A DNA stretch of 13,912 nucleotides, from positions 849,997 through 863,908 of the forward strand of contig CP070773.1 of the NCBI GenBank assembly GCA_020345945.1, given 5' to 3'. Below, piece after piece: positions 7,479 through 13,912 of this stretch. The notes beneath the pieces are model-generated. The model did no database searches and was not told the origin of the DNA. It saw nothing but the letters and a program-made list of their open reading frames with translations. The stretch's first letter is position 1. Every line of letters begins with the position of its first letter. This DNA comes from Candidatus Bathyarchaeota archaeon. Lineage in GTDB: Archaea; Thermoproteota; Bathyarchaeia; RBG-16-48-13; GCA-020345945. The translations under genes were made by a program, and so were the position numbers.

Positions 7479-8858
7479 TCACCCTTGGACTCCTCTTCCT
7501 AGACGACGATATACTAGTTTTTCCTCTTCAACCTTTCTAGGATTCAAAACATTCCCGCAGTCGATCACCACGGCAGACTTCCTCATCAGCCGGCTCGCAT
7601 TCCTGAGATTCAGCGTCTTGAACTCGTCATGCGCTACGGTTATGAGTAATAAATCCACGCCCTCCAGAGTCCCTTTGACTCCCCTTGCGGCTGGCAAACC
7701 CGATCTTCGTAGCTCTTCTGACGTGAAGAAAGGGTCATAGACCCTGACTTCGGCACCCTTCTTGGATAGACGTTCTACAAGTAGATGAATTGGTGAGTAG
7801 GCAAGGTTCTTCACGTTAGCTTTATAGGAAGCCCCAAAAACAGCTATTCTCGCCCTTCTTATACTTCTTCCAGCAGCTCTCAGTGACTTGACCACAAGCC
7901 TGATCGTGTGGGAGAGTAGTTGATCGTTGAGTTTCCTAGCAAGTTTAACCAATCTCAGTTTTGAGTTGTTATATTCTCCTGCCTCAATTAGGAAATGCGG
8001 ATTCACGGGTATGCAACCTCCCCCGACCCATGCCCCGGGGAGAAGAAGATGACAGAAAGGCTGACTATTGCACATCTCTCGGACCTCGCTGTAATCCAGT
8101 CCAGCGTTCTCACAGAAAGCTGCTAGTTCATTCGTCAAGGCCAAAACAACATCTCGGTATACATTCTCGAACAATTTCTCAGTTTCAACGGTCTTAAACG
8201 ATGAGGTATGGATTATCCTGTCAACACCTATAGCACGGAAGAGCGTAGAAGCTGCCTGTAGACTTCTGGTATCCGTCGCCGCAAGAATTCTTGGATAGTT
8301 TTTAAGATCCTTTAGAACAGAACCTTCGCTCGCCCTAATCGGGCTGTAGACCACTCCAAACTCCTTTCCAGCGCGATACCCTGATGCCGCTTCTAAGCTG
8401 GCTATCACAAGGTCTTCTGTAGTTCCTACTCCTACTGTACTATCAAGGATAACCAAGCTGCCTTCCTGAATTCTTCTACCAATCTGTCTGCAGACCTTCT
8501 CAACGGCAGAGTAGTCCGGTCTATTCCTTGAGTCTACACTTGTAGGTACAACGATCATTATTATTGGGGTCTCGGGGATCACATCTGTCGGTTTATCTGT
8601 TGCTTTGAACCGGCCCTCGTCGAGGGCTGTCTTCAAGATCCTCTCTACTCCGACTTCAGTGAATCGAACCTTGCCTGACGCAGCCATCTCTACTACTCTT
8701 CTATTAGAGTCGACTCCGAGGATCTTAGCTCCGACATCAAGAAAAAGACAGGCTGTGGCTAGACCCATCCTTCCTAGACCCATGACAGAGATTGGGATCT
8801 CCCCAGACTTCAAACCCTCTTCGAGTTCTTTTGGGCTCATATCTAGAATCGAAAACAA
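7479..8858 (-). CDS. UDP-glucose/UDP-ManNAc 6-dehydrogenase family protein (nucleotide-sugar dehydrogenase)
   Basis: Four-electron oxidation of C6 of a UDP-sugar to the uronic acid, using two NAD. GLGRMG (27-32) starts the N-terminal Rossmann domain and YSPIRASEG (171-179) replaces the common SPER segment. ETEKLFENVYRD (225-236) holds Lys228 and Asn232. The catalytic Cys282 lies in GGGCIPVNP (279-287), and GASYKANVKNLAYSP (342-356) is in the C-terminal nucleotide-binding domain. The motif is closest to the UDP-HexNAc dehydrogenase form GGHCIPVDP but has Gly for His and Asn for Asp. The 459-residue length is normal. The TTG at 8858 is chosen because GGTG lies 8 nt upstream; ATG at 8840 lacks a Shine-Dalgarno but would also give an intact fold. 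It heads a two-gene operon with the MocA enzyme, suggesting that a UDP-hexosaminuronate is made and then oxidised at C3. Confidence 0.88.
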   Translation of the reverse strand: MFSILDMSPKELEEGLKSGEIPISVMGLGRMGLATACLFLDVGAKILGVDSNRRVVEMAASGKVRFTEVGVERILKTALDEGRFKATDKPTDVIPETPIIMIVVPTSVDSRNRPDYSAVEKVCRQIGRRIQEGSLVILDSTVGVGTTEDLVIASLEAASGYRAGKEFGVVYSPIRASEGSVLKDLKNYPRILAATDTRSLQAASTLFRAIGVDRIIHTSSFKTVETEKLFENVYRDVVLALTNELAAFCENAGLDYSEVREMCNSQPFCHLLLPGAWVGGGCIPVNPHFLIEAGEYNNSKLRLVKLARKLNDQLLSHTIRLVVKSLRAAGRSIRRARIAVFGASYKANVKNLAYSPIHLLVERLSKKGAEVRVYDPFFTSEELRRSGLPAARGVKGTLEGVDLLLITVAHDEFKTLNLRNASRLMRKSAVVIDCGNVLNPRKVEEEKLVYRRLGRGVQG

Positions 8859-8889
8859 TACTTGGGCACCCAGAGGATTATCTAAGACA

Positions 8890-8915
8890 GAGATTGATTA
8901 TACTTGCATAAATCT
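8890..8915. promoter_or_regulatory. Candidate bidirectional TATA region in the divergent gap
   Basis: The 88-bp gap between the divergent starts at 8858 (-) and 8947 (+) has one AT-rich core with TTATAC and CATAAATC. Read rightwards, a TATA near 8900 puts the start site around 8925, just before AAGGAGG. Read leftwards, the same core puts it near 8874, before GGTG. Placement is from spacing only. Confidence 0.35.
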
Positions 8916-8931
8916 TACTCAAGAATGAACT

Positions 8932-8938
8932 AAGGAGG
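8932..8938 (+). promoter_or_regulatory. Shine-Dalgarno AAGGAGG that points to an ACG start
   Basis: A near-perfect anti-16S match ending 8 nt before ACG at 8947-8949. The first conventional codon in frame (TTG at 9004) is 65 nt away, too far for this site. ATG-AAC-TAA at 8925-8933 is a two-codon reading frame overlapping the site in another frame. Confidence 0.65.
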
Positions 8939-8946
8939 CATCGGGA

Positions 8947-10035
8947 ACGCCATCAATCCATATCGACATCTTAACCCCTAAACAAGTCCGTTTCTTCAAG
9001 AGATTGATAATACTCCTGGAAGAAGAGGGAAATGAGGTCTTGGTTACAGCACGGAAGTATAGGGAAGCTGAAGAACTGTTGGAAATGGAAGGAATACAGT
9101 ACTCCTTAGCAGGGGAACATGGAGGAAGTCGACTTAAAGAAAAACTTGAAGCAAGCCTGAACCGTGCGTTGGAACTCACCAAGTTGGTCTCAGATTTTCA
9201 CCCAGATATCGTAATCTCTCATGCTTCTCCGGAGGCTGCCCGTGTTGCCTTCGGTCTCGGAATCACACATATCTGCGTAAATGATTCACCTCATGCTAGA
9301 GCCGTTGCACGCCTTACCGTGCCTCTAAGTCAGAGACTCCTAACACCCAAGGTCATCCCAAAGAAGAGTTGGACCAAGTACGGCATAAGTTCAGATGCCA
9401 TTATCAGATATAACGCCTTGGACCCAGTGGCTTGGTTACACGATGCTCATCCGGATAGCACAGCCCTCGACAAACTGGGGCTATCAGGAGACAAGCCGAT
9501 AATTGTTCTACGAACAGAGGAGTCATATGCTTCGTATCTATTAGGTCACAGTCCGCCGAGCGGATCGGTAGTAGTCTCTATTGTAAAAGAGCTCTTCTCT
9601 AGTATTGATGATGAGATCGATCTTGTTATACTCCCTCGATATAGATCACAAGCCTCGGAGATTAGGAAATCTGTACCAGATGGGGTGAAAGTGGCTGAAC
9701 ATGTAGTTGATTCTCTAAGCCTATTATCTAGGTCCTCAGTCTTTGTTGGCGCAGGAGGAACTATGACGGCCGAAGCATCTCTTCTAGGTGTACCGTCCAT
9801 CTCATGTTATCCAGGGGAAACAACCTGTATAGAATCATTCCTTATCAAGAAGGGGCTTGTGAGAAAGATCTCTGATCCTGTTAAGATCTCAAGAGAAATC
9901 ACCAAGATCTTGAAGAATTTGGCGTCAATTCGTGAGTCTCAATCGGAGAAAGCTGACTCGATCTTATCAGGGATGGAAGACCCGGTTCAGGTCATCTATA
10001 GAAGTACCTTGGATTTCCTAGGAAAAGATAGATAG
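8947..10035 (+). CDS. DUF354 family protein (GT-B fold, glycosyltransferase/epimerase-like), probable ACG start
   Basis: Member of the archaeal DUF354 group, related in fold to MurG and UDP-GlcNAc 2-epimerase; the exact reaction is not established. Starting at ACG 8947 gives 362 residues beginning M-PSIHIDILTPKQVRFFK, which matches the usual family opening (first beta strand, then a conserved Thr-Pro-Lys-Gln). HGG is at 58-60, and the C-terminal half has VGAGGTM (267-273) followed by EASLLGVPSISCYPGE, the expected nucleotide-sugar pocket. The TTG at 9004 would remove the first strand and the PKQ loop, and a TGA at 8926-8928 closes the frame upstream, so no conventional start fits. A strong AAGGAGG precedes the ACG by 8 nt. 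The gene stands alone on this strand, divergent from the dehydrogenase gene. A sugar transfer or sugar-nucleotide role is inferred from the fold and neighbours. Confidence 0.83.
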   Translation, partial: TPSIHIDILTPKQVRFFKRLIILLEEEGNEVLVTARKYREAEELLEMEGIQYSLAGEHGGSRLKEKLEASLNRALELTKLVSDFHPDIVISHASPEAARVAFGLGITHICVNDSPHARAVARLTVPLSQRLLTPKVIPKKSWTKYGISSDAIIRYNALDPVAWLHDAHPDSTALDKLGLSGDKPIIVLRTEESYASYLLGHSPPSGSVVVSIVKELFSSIDDEIDLVILPRYRSQASEIRKSVPDGVKVAEHVVDSLSLLSRSSVFVGAGGTMTAEASLLGVPSISCYPGETTCIESFLIKKGLVRKISDPVKISREITKILKNLASIRESQSEKADSILSGMEDPVQVIYRSTLDFLGKDR

Positions 10036-10037
10036 CA

Positions 10038-10043
10038 TTTTTT
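10038..10043 (+). terminator. T-run terminator after the DUF354 gene
   Basis: Six consecutive T residues begin 3 bp after the TAG stop in the 38-bp gap between convergent genes. Oligo-T on the non-template strand is a typical archaeal intrinsic terminator. The opposite gene shows no equivalent T-run. Confidence 0.45.
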
Positions 10044-10073
10044 CTAGATCAGGGTATAGGAGTCCCCAAATAT

Positions 10074-12329
10074 TCAACTGAGGGAGAAGATGCAGATTCT
10101 GCTACTTGAGTACACTAGGTTTGTTCTAGCCTCGACCTCGAACTTATGTGCTGCCTCAGGTCTGGTTGCGATATAGTCTATCTGGAATTGCTCCATGAGT
10201 GAGAGATAATCAGTGTATACCAGGCGGTCTTCGGAGTCCGGTTTCTCACTTAACGGGTTCTTCGAATATTGGGTCAGTTGACTGATTGTCTGGTCATCAT
10301 TGATGTATTCCATGGCACCAATATATGCTACTGCGTGCATGGAGACACCTCCTCTCGAGTAGAACTTGGTACGTAAACCAGTTATTTTTTGCTCCTCTTG
10401 GAATTCTCTCACCCTCATCCACTTCTTTGCGACTACGGCCAATAAGATCTCTTCATCCTCATCGATGAGGGCAGCCCATTTAAGATCAGAACCTCTTATC
10501 CTTCCCTTGAGGATCTTCCTGTAGTCCAACTCCTCTGGATAGGTCATCTCGACCGAGATGCCGGTGAGATCGCCATGAGGAGCATAGACTTGGTAGTCGA
10601 CCTCGATGAAAGGCGTCTTCTTTTTCATACGTACAGACTTGACGACTTCCAATCCCGTATCTTCAAACTGGTACTCTGTCACTAATGATACTTCTCCATC
10701 CCTCTCAGGCAACCAACCCATCTTCACGACAAGAAACTCTGAGAGGAGATACTCCCCACCATCCCAGTGGACAAGGGTTCTATCGTCCCTTAATCTCGCT
10801 ATCGTCTTCTTTTCTCCGTCACTATCGAGGGATAAGATAGGAGTTCTGTCCTTACCTGAGGGATTGCTGTCCTCAATCCACATCAAACCATTATTTGCTT
10901 GATAACTTATCTCCCCTATGATTATGTTTGCCGCCGAAGTTGCAGGTATCTGCCATTTTGCAGTTATGAATCTCAAGGACATAGATGCGATCGTGTTTCT
11001 CCCAATAAGTCCATTGATCCACCAAGCTAGAGAGGAGGAGGCTGCGATATTGGCTTCATGATCTGTCTTGAATCCGAGCCAAGATATTCCTTTGAGCTCG
11101 GGTACTCTGACAGTTTGGTAATAGACCGCGGCTTGGAAGAAGTGTACAGTGGCTACAGAGTTTACCCCGAGTATCGATTGTAGCAACAGATAAGCTAGTA
11201 ACAACGATGAGGCAATCTTTGTGACTTTTACTAGAGGAAACTCTCTGAATCTTGGCTTAAGGGTTCTCGCCATGGCTGTCAAGAATTTGTAAGGAATAAT
11301 TAGAGAAACGAGTAGCCCGATACTTGATAGGATGACAATAGGGGTTATTGGAAAGTAGCATAATCTCGCATAGTCAACGGAGATCCCCAGGTAATATGCT
11401 TGAGTCAGGGCGAGAGGTACCAATATCCATGAGGCCAACACAAGCACATTCCCTACGCCTCTACCCCGTTCCCTAAATACATAAACGATCAAGGCAATAG
11501 CCCCTATTGGAGCATATAGATTGTAGAACTCATTTGGTTGTAGGAAGTACAGCAGGTATCCTGCATCCCAGAGACGCATCGCACTAGGAACCCCCGTCAA
11601 GGAGGGGCTTACCATGTCCTTTAGGAAGGGAGAGATCGGAGCCCACCAATAGCTGGTGACGACAACAGCGAGAAAAGCAGATCCAATACCTATCTTTGCA
11701 GCTTCTCCTATCTTCCTCTTTCCCGCCAGAGTTTTGAGAAGAGTTTCAGTCAGGAATGCAACAGCGATCATTCCTAAGTAGACGAAGAAACTCCAGAAGT
11801 GAGACATCAACAGCCCCGAGGATAGCACTGTCACGATCAACATCTTCTCCTTAAAGCTACCATAGTTTCCATCGCTGAGTGAGGCAAAGATCGACGATAT
11901 GAACCATAACGCCAGTATGCTGGTATACCCACCCCAGCTTAAGGCCTCAAATAACGAGAAGGCGAACGCGATGAGAAAAGCCGAGACAAGAGCGACTCCA
12001 TCGTGACGTGTAGTAGCCTTCACAAAGACGAAGATTGGGAGAACAGTTGTTGCAGACAGGAAGACTGCAAATAGACTACTAATTCTTCCTAGATCACCGT
12101 TACAGACCATCCAGAGAATGGCTAGAGTCACATCAAAGGCAGGATACGGTTCTCTCCTCTCCCCTAGAATGACAAGTCGCCAAGCTGACCAGATTCTCAG
12201 CCCAGGATCGCTTCCAGGCGGGATAGGGTACGAAACTAGGATTGCCAGCTCAAGAACAGCTGCAACCACGATGATTGCAGCTAGAATCAAGTGGACCATT
12301 CTTTGCTTCTCAAAGGCAATAGAAAACAT
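10074..12329 (-). CDS. Large GT-C-like integral membrane protein, STT3/AglB-like architecture (paralog B)
   Basis: Paralog of the protein at 25-2334, with the same order of parts and short blocks of identity. From the ATG at 12329 (751 residues), a first membrane helix is followed by PPGSDPGLRIW with Asp41, then YPAFDVTLAILW, SHFWSFFVY (about 176-184), YWWAPISPF and DYARLCYFP (about 319-327). The soluble C-terminal domain from about 405 contains the STT3-like segment in which WWDYG is replaced by SSSLA (431-435) before WWINGL. It then has a beta-rich region and ends in a DYL...YIATRPE-type tail similar to the paralog. GTG at 12395 would add 22 residues, but the DNA there (TTTTAAGAATA) resembles a promoter and no Shine-Dalgarno precedes it, so I prefer 12329. 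Probable extracytoplasmic glycosyltransferase; donor and acceptor unknown. Confidence 0.75.
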   Translation of the reverse strand: MFSIAFEKQRMVHLILAAIIVVAAVLELAILVSYPIPPGSDPGLRIWSAWRLVILGERREPYPAFDVTLAILWMVCNGDLGRISSLFAVFLSATTVLPIFVFVKATTRHDGVALVSAFLIAFAFSLFEALSWGGYTSILALWFISSIFASLSDGNYGSFKEKMLIVTVLSSGLLMSHFWSFFVYLGMIAVAFLTETLLKTLAGKRKIGEAAKIGIGSAFLAVVVTSYWWAPISPFLKDMVSPSLTGVPSAMRLWDAGYLLYFLQPNEFYNLYAPIGAIALIVYVFRERGRGVGNVLVLASWILVPLALTQAYYLGISVDYARLCYFPITPIVILSSIGLLVSLIIPYKFLTAMARTLKPRFREFPLVKVTKIASSLLLAYLLLQSILGVNSVATVHFFQAAVYYQTVRVPELKGISWLGFKTDHEANIAASSSLAWWINGLIGRNTIASMSLRFITAKWQIPATSAANIIIGEISYQANNGLMWIEDSNPSGKDRTPILSLDSDGEKKTIARLRDDRTLVHWDGGEYLLSEFLVVKMGWLPERDGEVSLVTEYQFEDTGLEVVKSVRMKKKTPFIEVDYQVYAPHGDLTGISVEMTYPEELDYRKILKGRIRGSDLKWAALIDEDEEILLAVVAKKWMRVREFQEEQKITGLRTKFYSRGGVSMHAVAYIGAMEYINDDQTISQLTQYSKNPLSEKPDSEDRLVYTDYLSLMEQFQIDYIATRPEAAHKFEVEARTNLVYSSSRICIFSLS

Positions 12330-12362
12330 GGATCTATCCGTGCCGTCTCTAAAGGCTGAGAG

Positions 12363-12384
12363 ACTTATTCTTAAAAGTATTTTA
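12363..12384 (-). promoter_or_regulatory. Possible TATA box for paralog B
   Basis: On the minus strand the segment contains AAAATACTTTTAAGAATAAG, centred about 43 bp upstream of the ATG at 12329. Normal archaeal spacing would put the transcript start near 12346, with a short leader. The match is imperfect. Confidence 0.3.
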
Positions 12385-12414
12385 ACCCATATCACGATTC
12401 CCTGACCCTGTAGG

Positions 12415-12438
12415 AGGATATCGAAAAACTTCTATCCT
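12415..12438. repeat. Inverted repeat AGGATA/TATCCT in the divergent gap
   Basis: AGGATA (12415-12420) and TATCCT (12433-12438) are perfectly complementary around a 12-nt spacer, in the gap between paralog B and the GT4 gene. It could be a regulator site, but six-base arms are short and chance is likely. Confidence 0.25.
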
Positions 12439-12514
12439 GCACAAGTCAACCATCCCCCGCTAAGTCCACAGAGACGATATTGGACTCGCCCAGATACATA
12501 GCAGGTGGTCTAAA

Positions 12515-13864
12515 TTGCGAATATGTCTTATCGCCCGTAGCTTTCCAGGTGCTGGACGTTTGCTTGGCGGGGGTGAGGTAAGCCTGAAGTGTCTGGCGGA
12601 CTTCCTAGCAAATAGTGGACACGAAGTCTTCGTCATAACTCGACAAAGAGAAGAGAATACACCTTCATTCTATAATCGTGGTATAACCGTTCTATACAAT
12701 CTTTCCGACCCAAAAATACCCCCTAGACCCAGTGTTCATACAGTTCTCAATTGGGCAGCAAACATCCCTCAACTAACCAAGATGATAGAATGTTTGAAGC
12801 CAGATGTCGTTCACTCCTACTCCATCGATATGCTCTCAAGAGTTCAGATAGCCCTAGGCGAAAGACCGACCCCAAGCGTAGCTACAATCAACAATCATTT
12901 CGTAACCTGCCCCTTCATTCACCTGAACCCGAATGATGAGATCTGCACCCACTGCAATCCACCCGAACTTCTAGAGTGTCTCAAATCAAGGAATGTCCCA
13001 GCTCTCGCCCCTTTCGAGAAACTTCTTCAACTACTTAGATACTCTTTCGCAATGAAGTACGACTATCTTACAGTACTCTCAGAAGCCCATCGAAGAATCC
13101 TTATCTGCAACGGATTCGCCGCATCAAAGATCTCTACAATCCAGAACTTCCTTGACCCTGTGGATTTCAGATCCAGGGCTGAATTGTATAAGACCGAGTT
13201 GGCTCACAGACTCAAGATAGACAAGGAGGACAATGTGGTCTCCTTCGTCGGTCACCTGCGAGCTCAGAAAGGAGTAGAATATCTAATCCAAGCTATACCC
13301 GAGATCCTCCGAGTTCTCCCAGAGACAAAGTTCCTCATTATCGGTCCGGGTCCTGAGAGAGACACCTTAATCAATCTAGCAAGAACGACAGGCGTATCCA
13401 AGAGTGTACGATTCGTCCCCTATATTGAGAATGAGAAGATACCTGGAGTATACGCACTAAGCACCATCTCAGTTTTTCCATCAATCTGGTCAGAGCCTTT
13501 CGGTAGAGTAATCATCGAGGCTATGACCGTAGCTTCAACAGTCGTCGCTACAAGGGTTGGCGGAATCCCAGAGATCATAGAACATAACCGGAATGGCATC
13601 CTCCTACCCCCGAGAAACTCCGGAGCATTAGCAAAGGCAATAACAACACTGCTGGAAGACAAAGAAAAACGTATTAGCATAGGTAAGCAGGGACAGAGAA
13701 CCGTTGACTTGAGGTTTACACCTGAGATCATCGGGCCAAGAATGATAGAGATCTACAAGTCAATTATCACCCAAACTCCAAAAAGCACCTTTCAAACCAT
13801 TCGCCGCAAACCAGCAATTTTCGAGGACGATAAAACCCCAGCCTGCCGGGAATGCCGTTTGTGA
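12515..13864 (+). CDS. GT4 family glycosyltransferase (GT-B fold) with a cysteine cluster
   Basis: Retaining transferase using an NDP-sugar, acting at the cytoplasmic side on a growing lipid-linked or surface glycan. The glycine-rich loop RLLGGGEVSL (15-24) opens the N-terminal domain. The C-terminal domain starts at FVGHLRAQKGVEYLI (244-258) with Arg249 and Lys252 for the donor phosphates. SEPFGRVIIEA carries Glu327 and Glu335, the EX7E motif. VGGIPEIIEH follows at 348-357. Four Cys (132, 144, 147, 155) form a cluster between the acceptor strand and a predicted helix, seen in a subset of GT4 enzymes. The protein ends with a ~30-residue polar tail finishing CRECRL. The TTG start has AGGTGG (12503-12508) six nt upstream and gives the typical MRICLIAR beginning. 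The 449 residues look complete. Acceptor and sugar are unknown. Confidence 0.9.
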   Translation: MRICLIARSFPGAGRLLGGGEVSLKCLADFLANSGHEVFVITRQREENTPSFYNRGITVLYNLSDPKIPPRPSVHTVLNWAANIPQLTKMIECLKPDVVHSYSIDMLSRVQIALGERPTPSVATINNHFVTCPFIHLNPNDEICTHCNPPELLECLKSRNVPALAPFEKLLQLLRYSFAMKYDYLTVLSEAHRRILICNGFAASKISTIQNFLDPVDFRSRAELYKTELAHRLKIDKEDNVVSFVGHLRAQKGVEYLIQAIPEILRVLPETKFLIIGPGPERDTLINLARTTGVSKSVRFVPYIENEKIPGVYALSTISVFPSIWSEPFGRVIIEAMTVASTVVATRVGGIPEIIEHNRNGILLPPRNSGALAKAITTLLEDKEKRISIGKQGQRTVDLRFTPEIIGPRMIEIYKSIITQTPKSTFQTIRRKPAIFEDDKTPACRECRL

Positions 13865-13912
13865 TTAGCGTTATGTTTGGTGTATACTTCTGCCTCACCT
13901 TTTGACACGGCA
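13865..13912. other. Right edge, no gene recognised
   Basis: A GTG overlapping the GT4 stop opens only a 14-codon frame ending in TGA, so no downstream gene begins in the visible bases. No terminator hairpin or T-run longer than four is present. Confidence 0.5.

Noticed and set aside
12421..12514. Search for a tRNA, small RNA or small gene in the divergent gap before the GT4 gene
   Set aside because: No cloverleaf-like pairing, no T-loop consensus and no open frame with a ribosome binding site; only the short inverted repeat is visible.
1..13912. Mobile elements, CRISPR repeats or recent transfer signals
   Set aside because: No transposase or integrase motifs, no terminal inverted repeats, no regularly spaced repeats, and no obvious change in base use along the window by eye.

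Overview
The window looks like a piece of an archaeal chromosome. The evidence is a soluble dolichyl-phosphate-mannose-synthase-like GT2, a DUF354 protein, large GT-C membrane proteins with STT3/AglB-like topology, frequent TTG starts, and GGTG/GAGGTGA-type Shine-Dalgarno sites. No ribosomal or other marker gene is present, so the lineage cannot be fixed from sequence alone; a TACK or related uncultured archaeon is a guess. Ten protein-coding genes fill almost everything. I found no RNA gene, insertion sequence, CRISPR array or integrase.

Layout. Positions 25-6462 (+ strand): a large membrane GT-C-like protein, a 204-bp gap, then a sugar-modification run: PLP aminotransferase, SDR 4,6-dehydratase-like enzyme, DPM1-like GT2 and a GalE-like SDR epimerase. 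Positions 6464-8858 (- strand): a Gfo/Idh/MocA sugar dehydrogenase preceded in its operon by a UDP-sugar 6-dehydrogenase. Position 8947 onward (+): a DUF354 GT-B protein. Positions 10074-12329 (-): a second large membrane protein paralogous to the first. Positions 12515-13864 (+): a GT4 glycosyltransferase.

Read together, this is a surface-glycan or lipid-linked-oligosaccharide locus. Nucleotide sugars would be 4-epimerised, dehydrated, aminated, oxidised at C3 and oxidised to uronic acids by soluble enzymes. GT2, GT4 and DUF354 enzymes would add sugars to polyprenyl carriers on the cytoplasmic side. The two GT-C-like proteins would act on the outer face of the membrane. The dehydrogenase, MocA and DegT set resembles the enzyme types used for 2,3-diamino-uronic acids, but no acyltransferase is visible, so the exact sugar is unknown.

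Most unusual observations: (1) two genes (MocA at 7408 and DUF354 at 8947) have no ATG, GTG or TTG that could yield an intact protein. Both carry a strong Shine-Dalgarno 6-8 nt before an in-frame ACG that gives exactly the expected N-terminus. (2) The two GT-C paralogs keep the context of the STT3 WWDYG motif but have replaced the motif itself. (3) The UDP-sugar dehydrogenase has His-to-Gly and Asp-to-Asn changes around its catalytic Cys. (4) A perfect 14-bp palindrome lies just upstream of the MocA gene.
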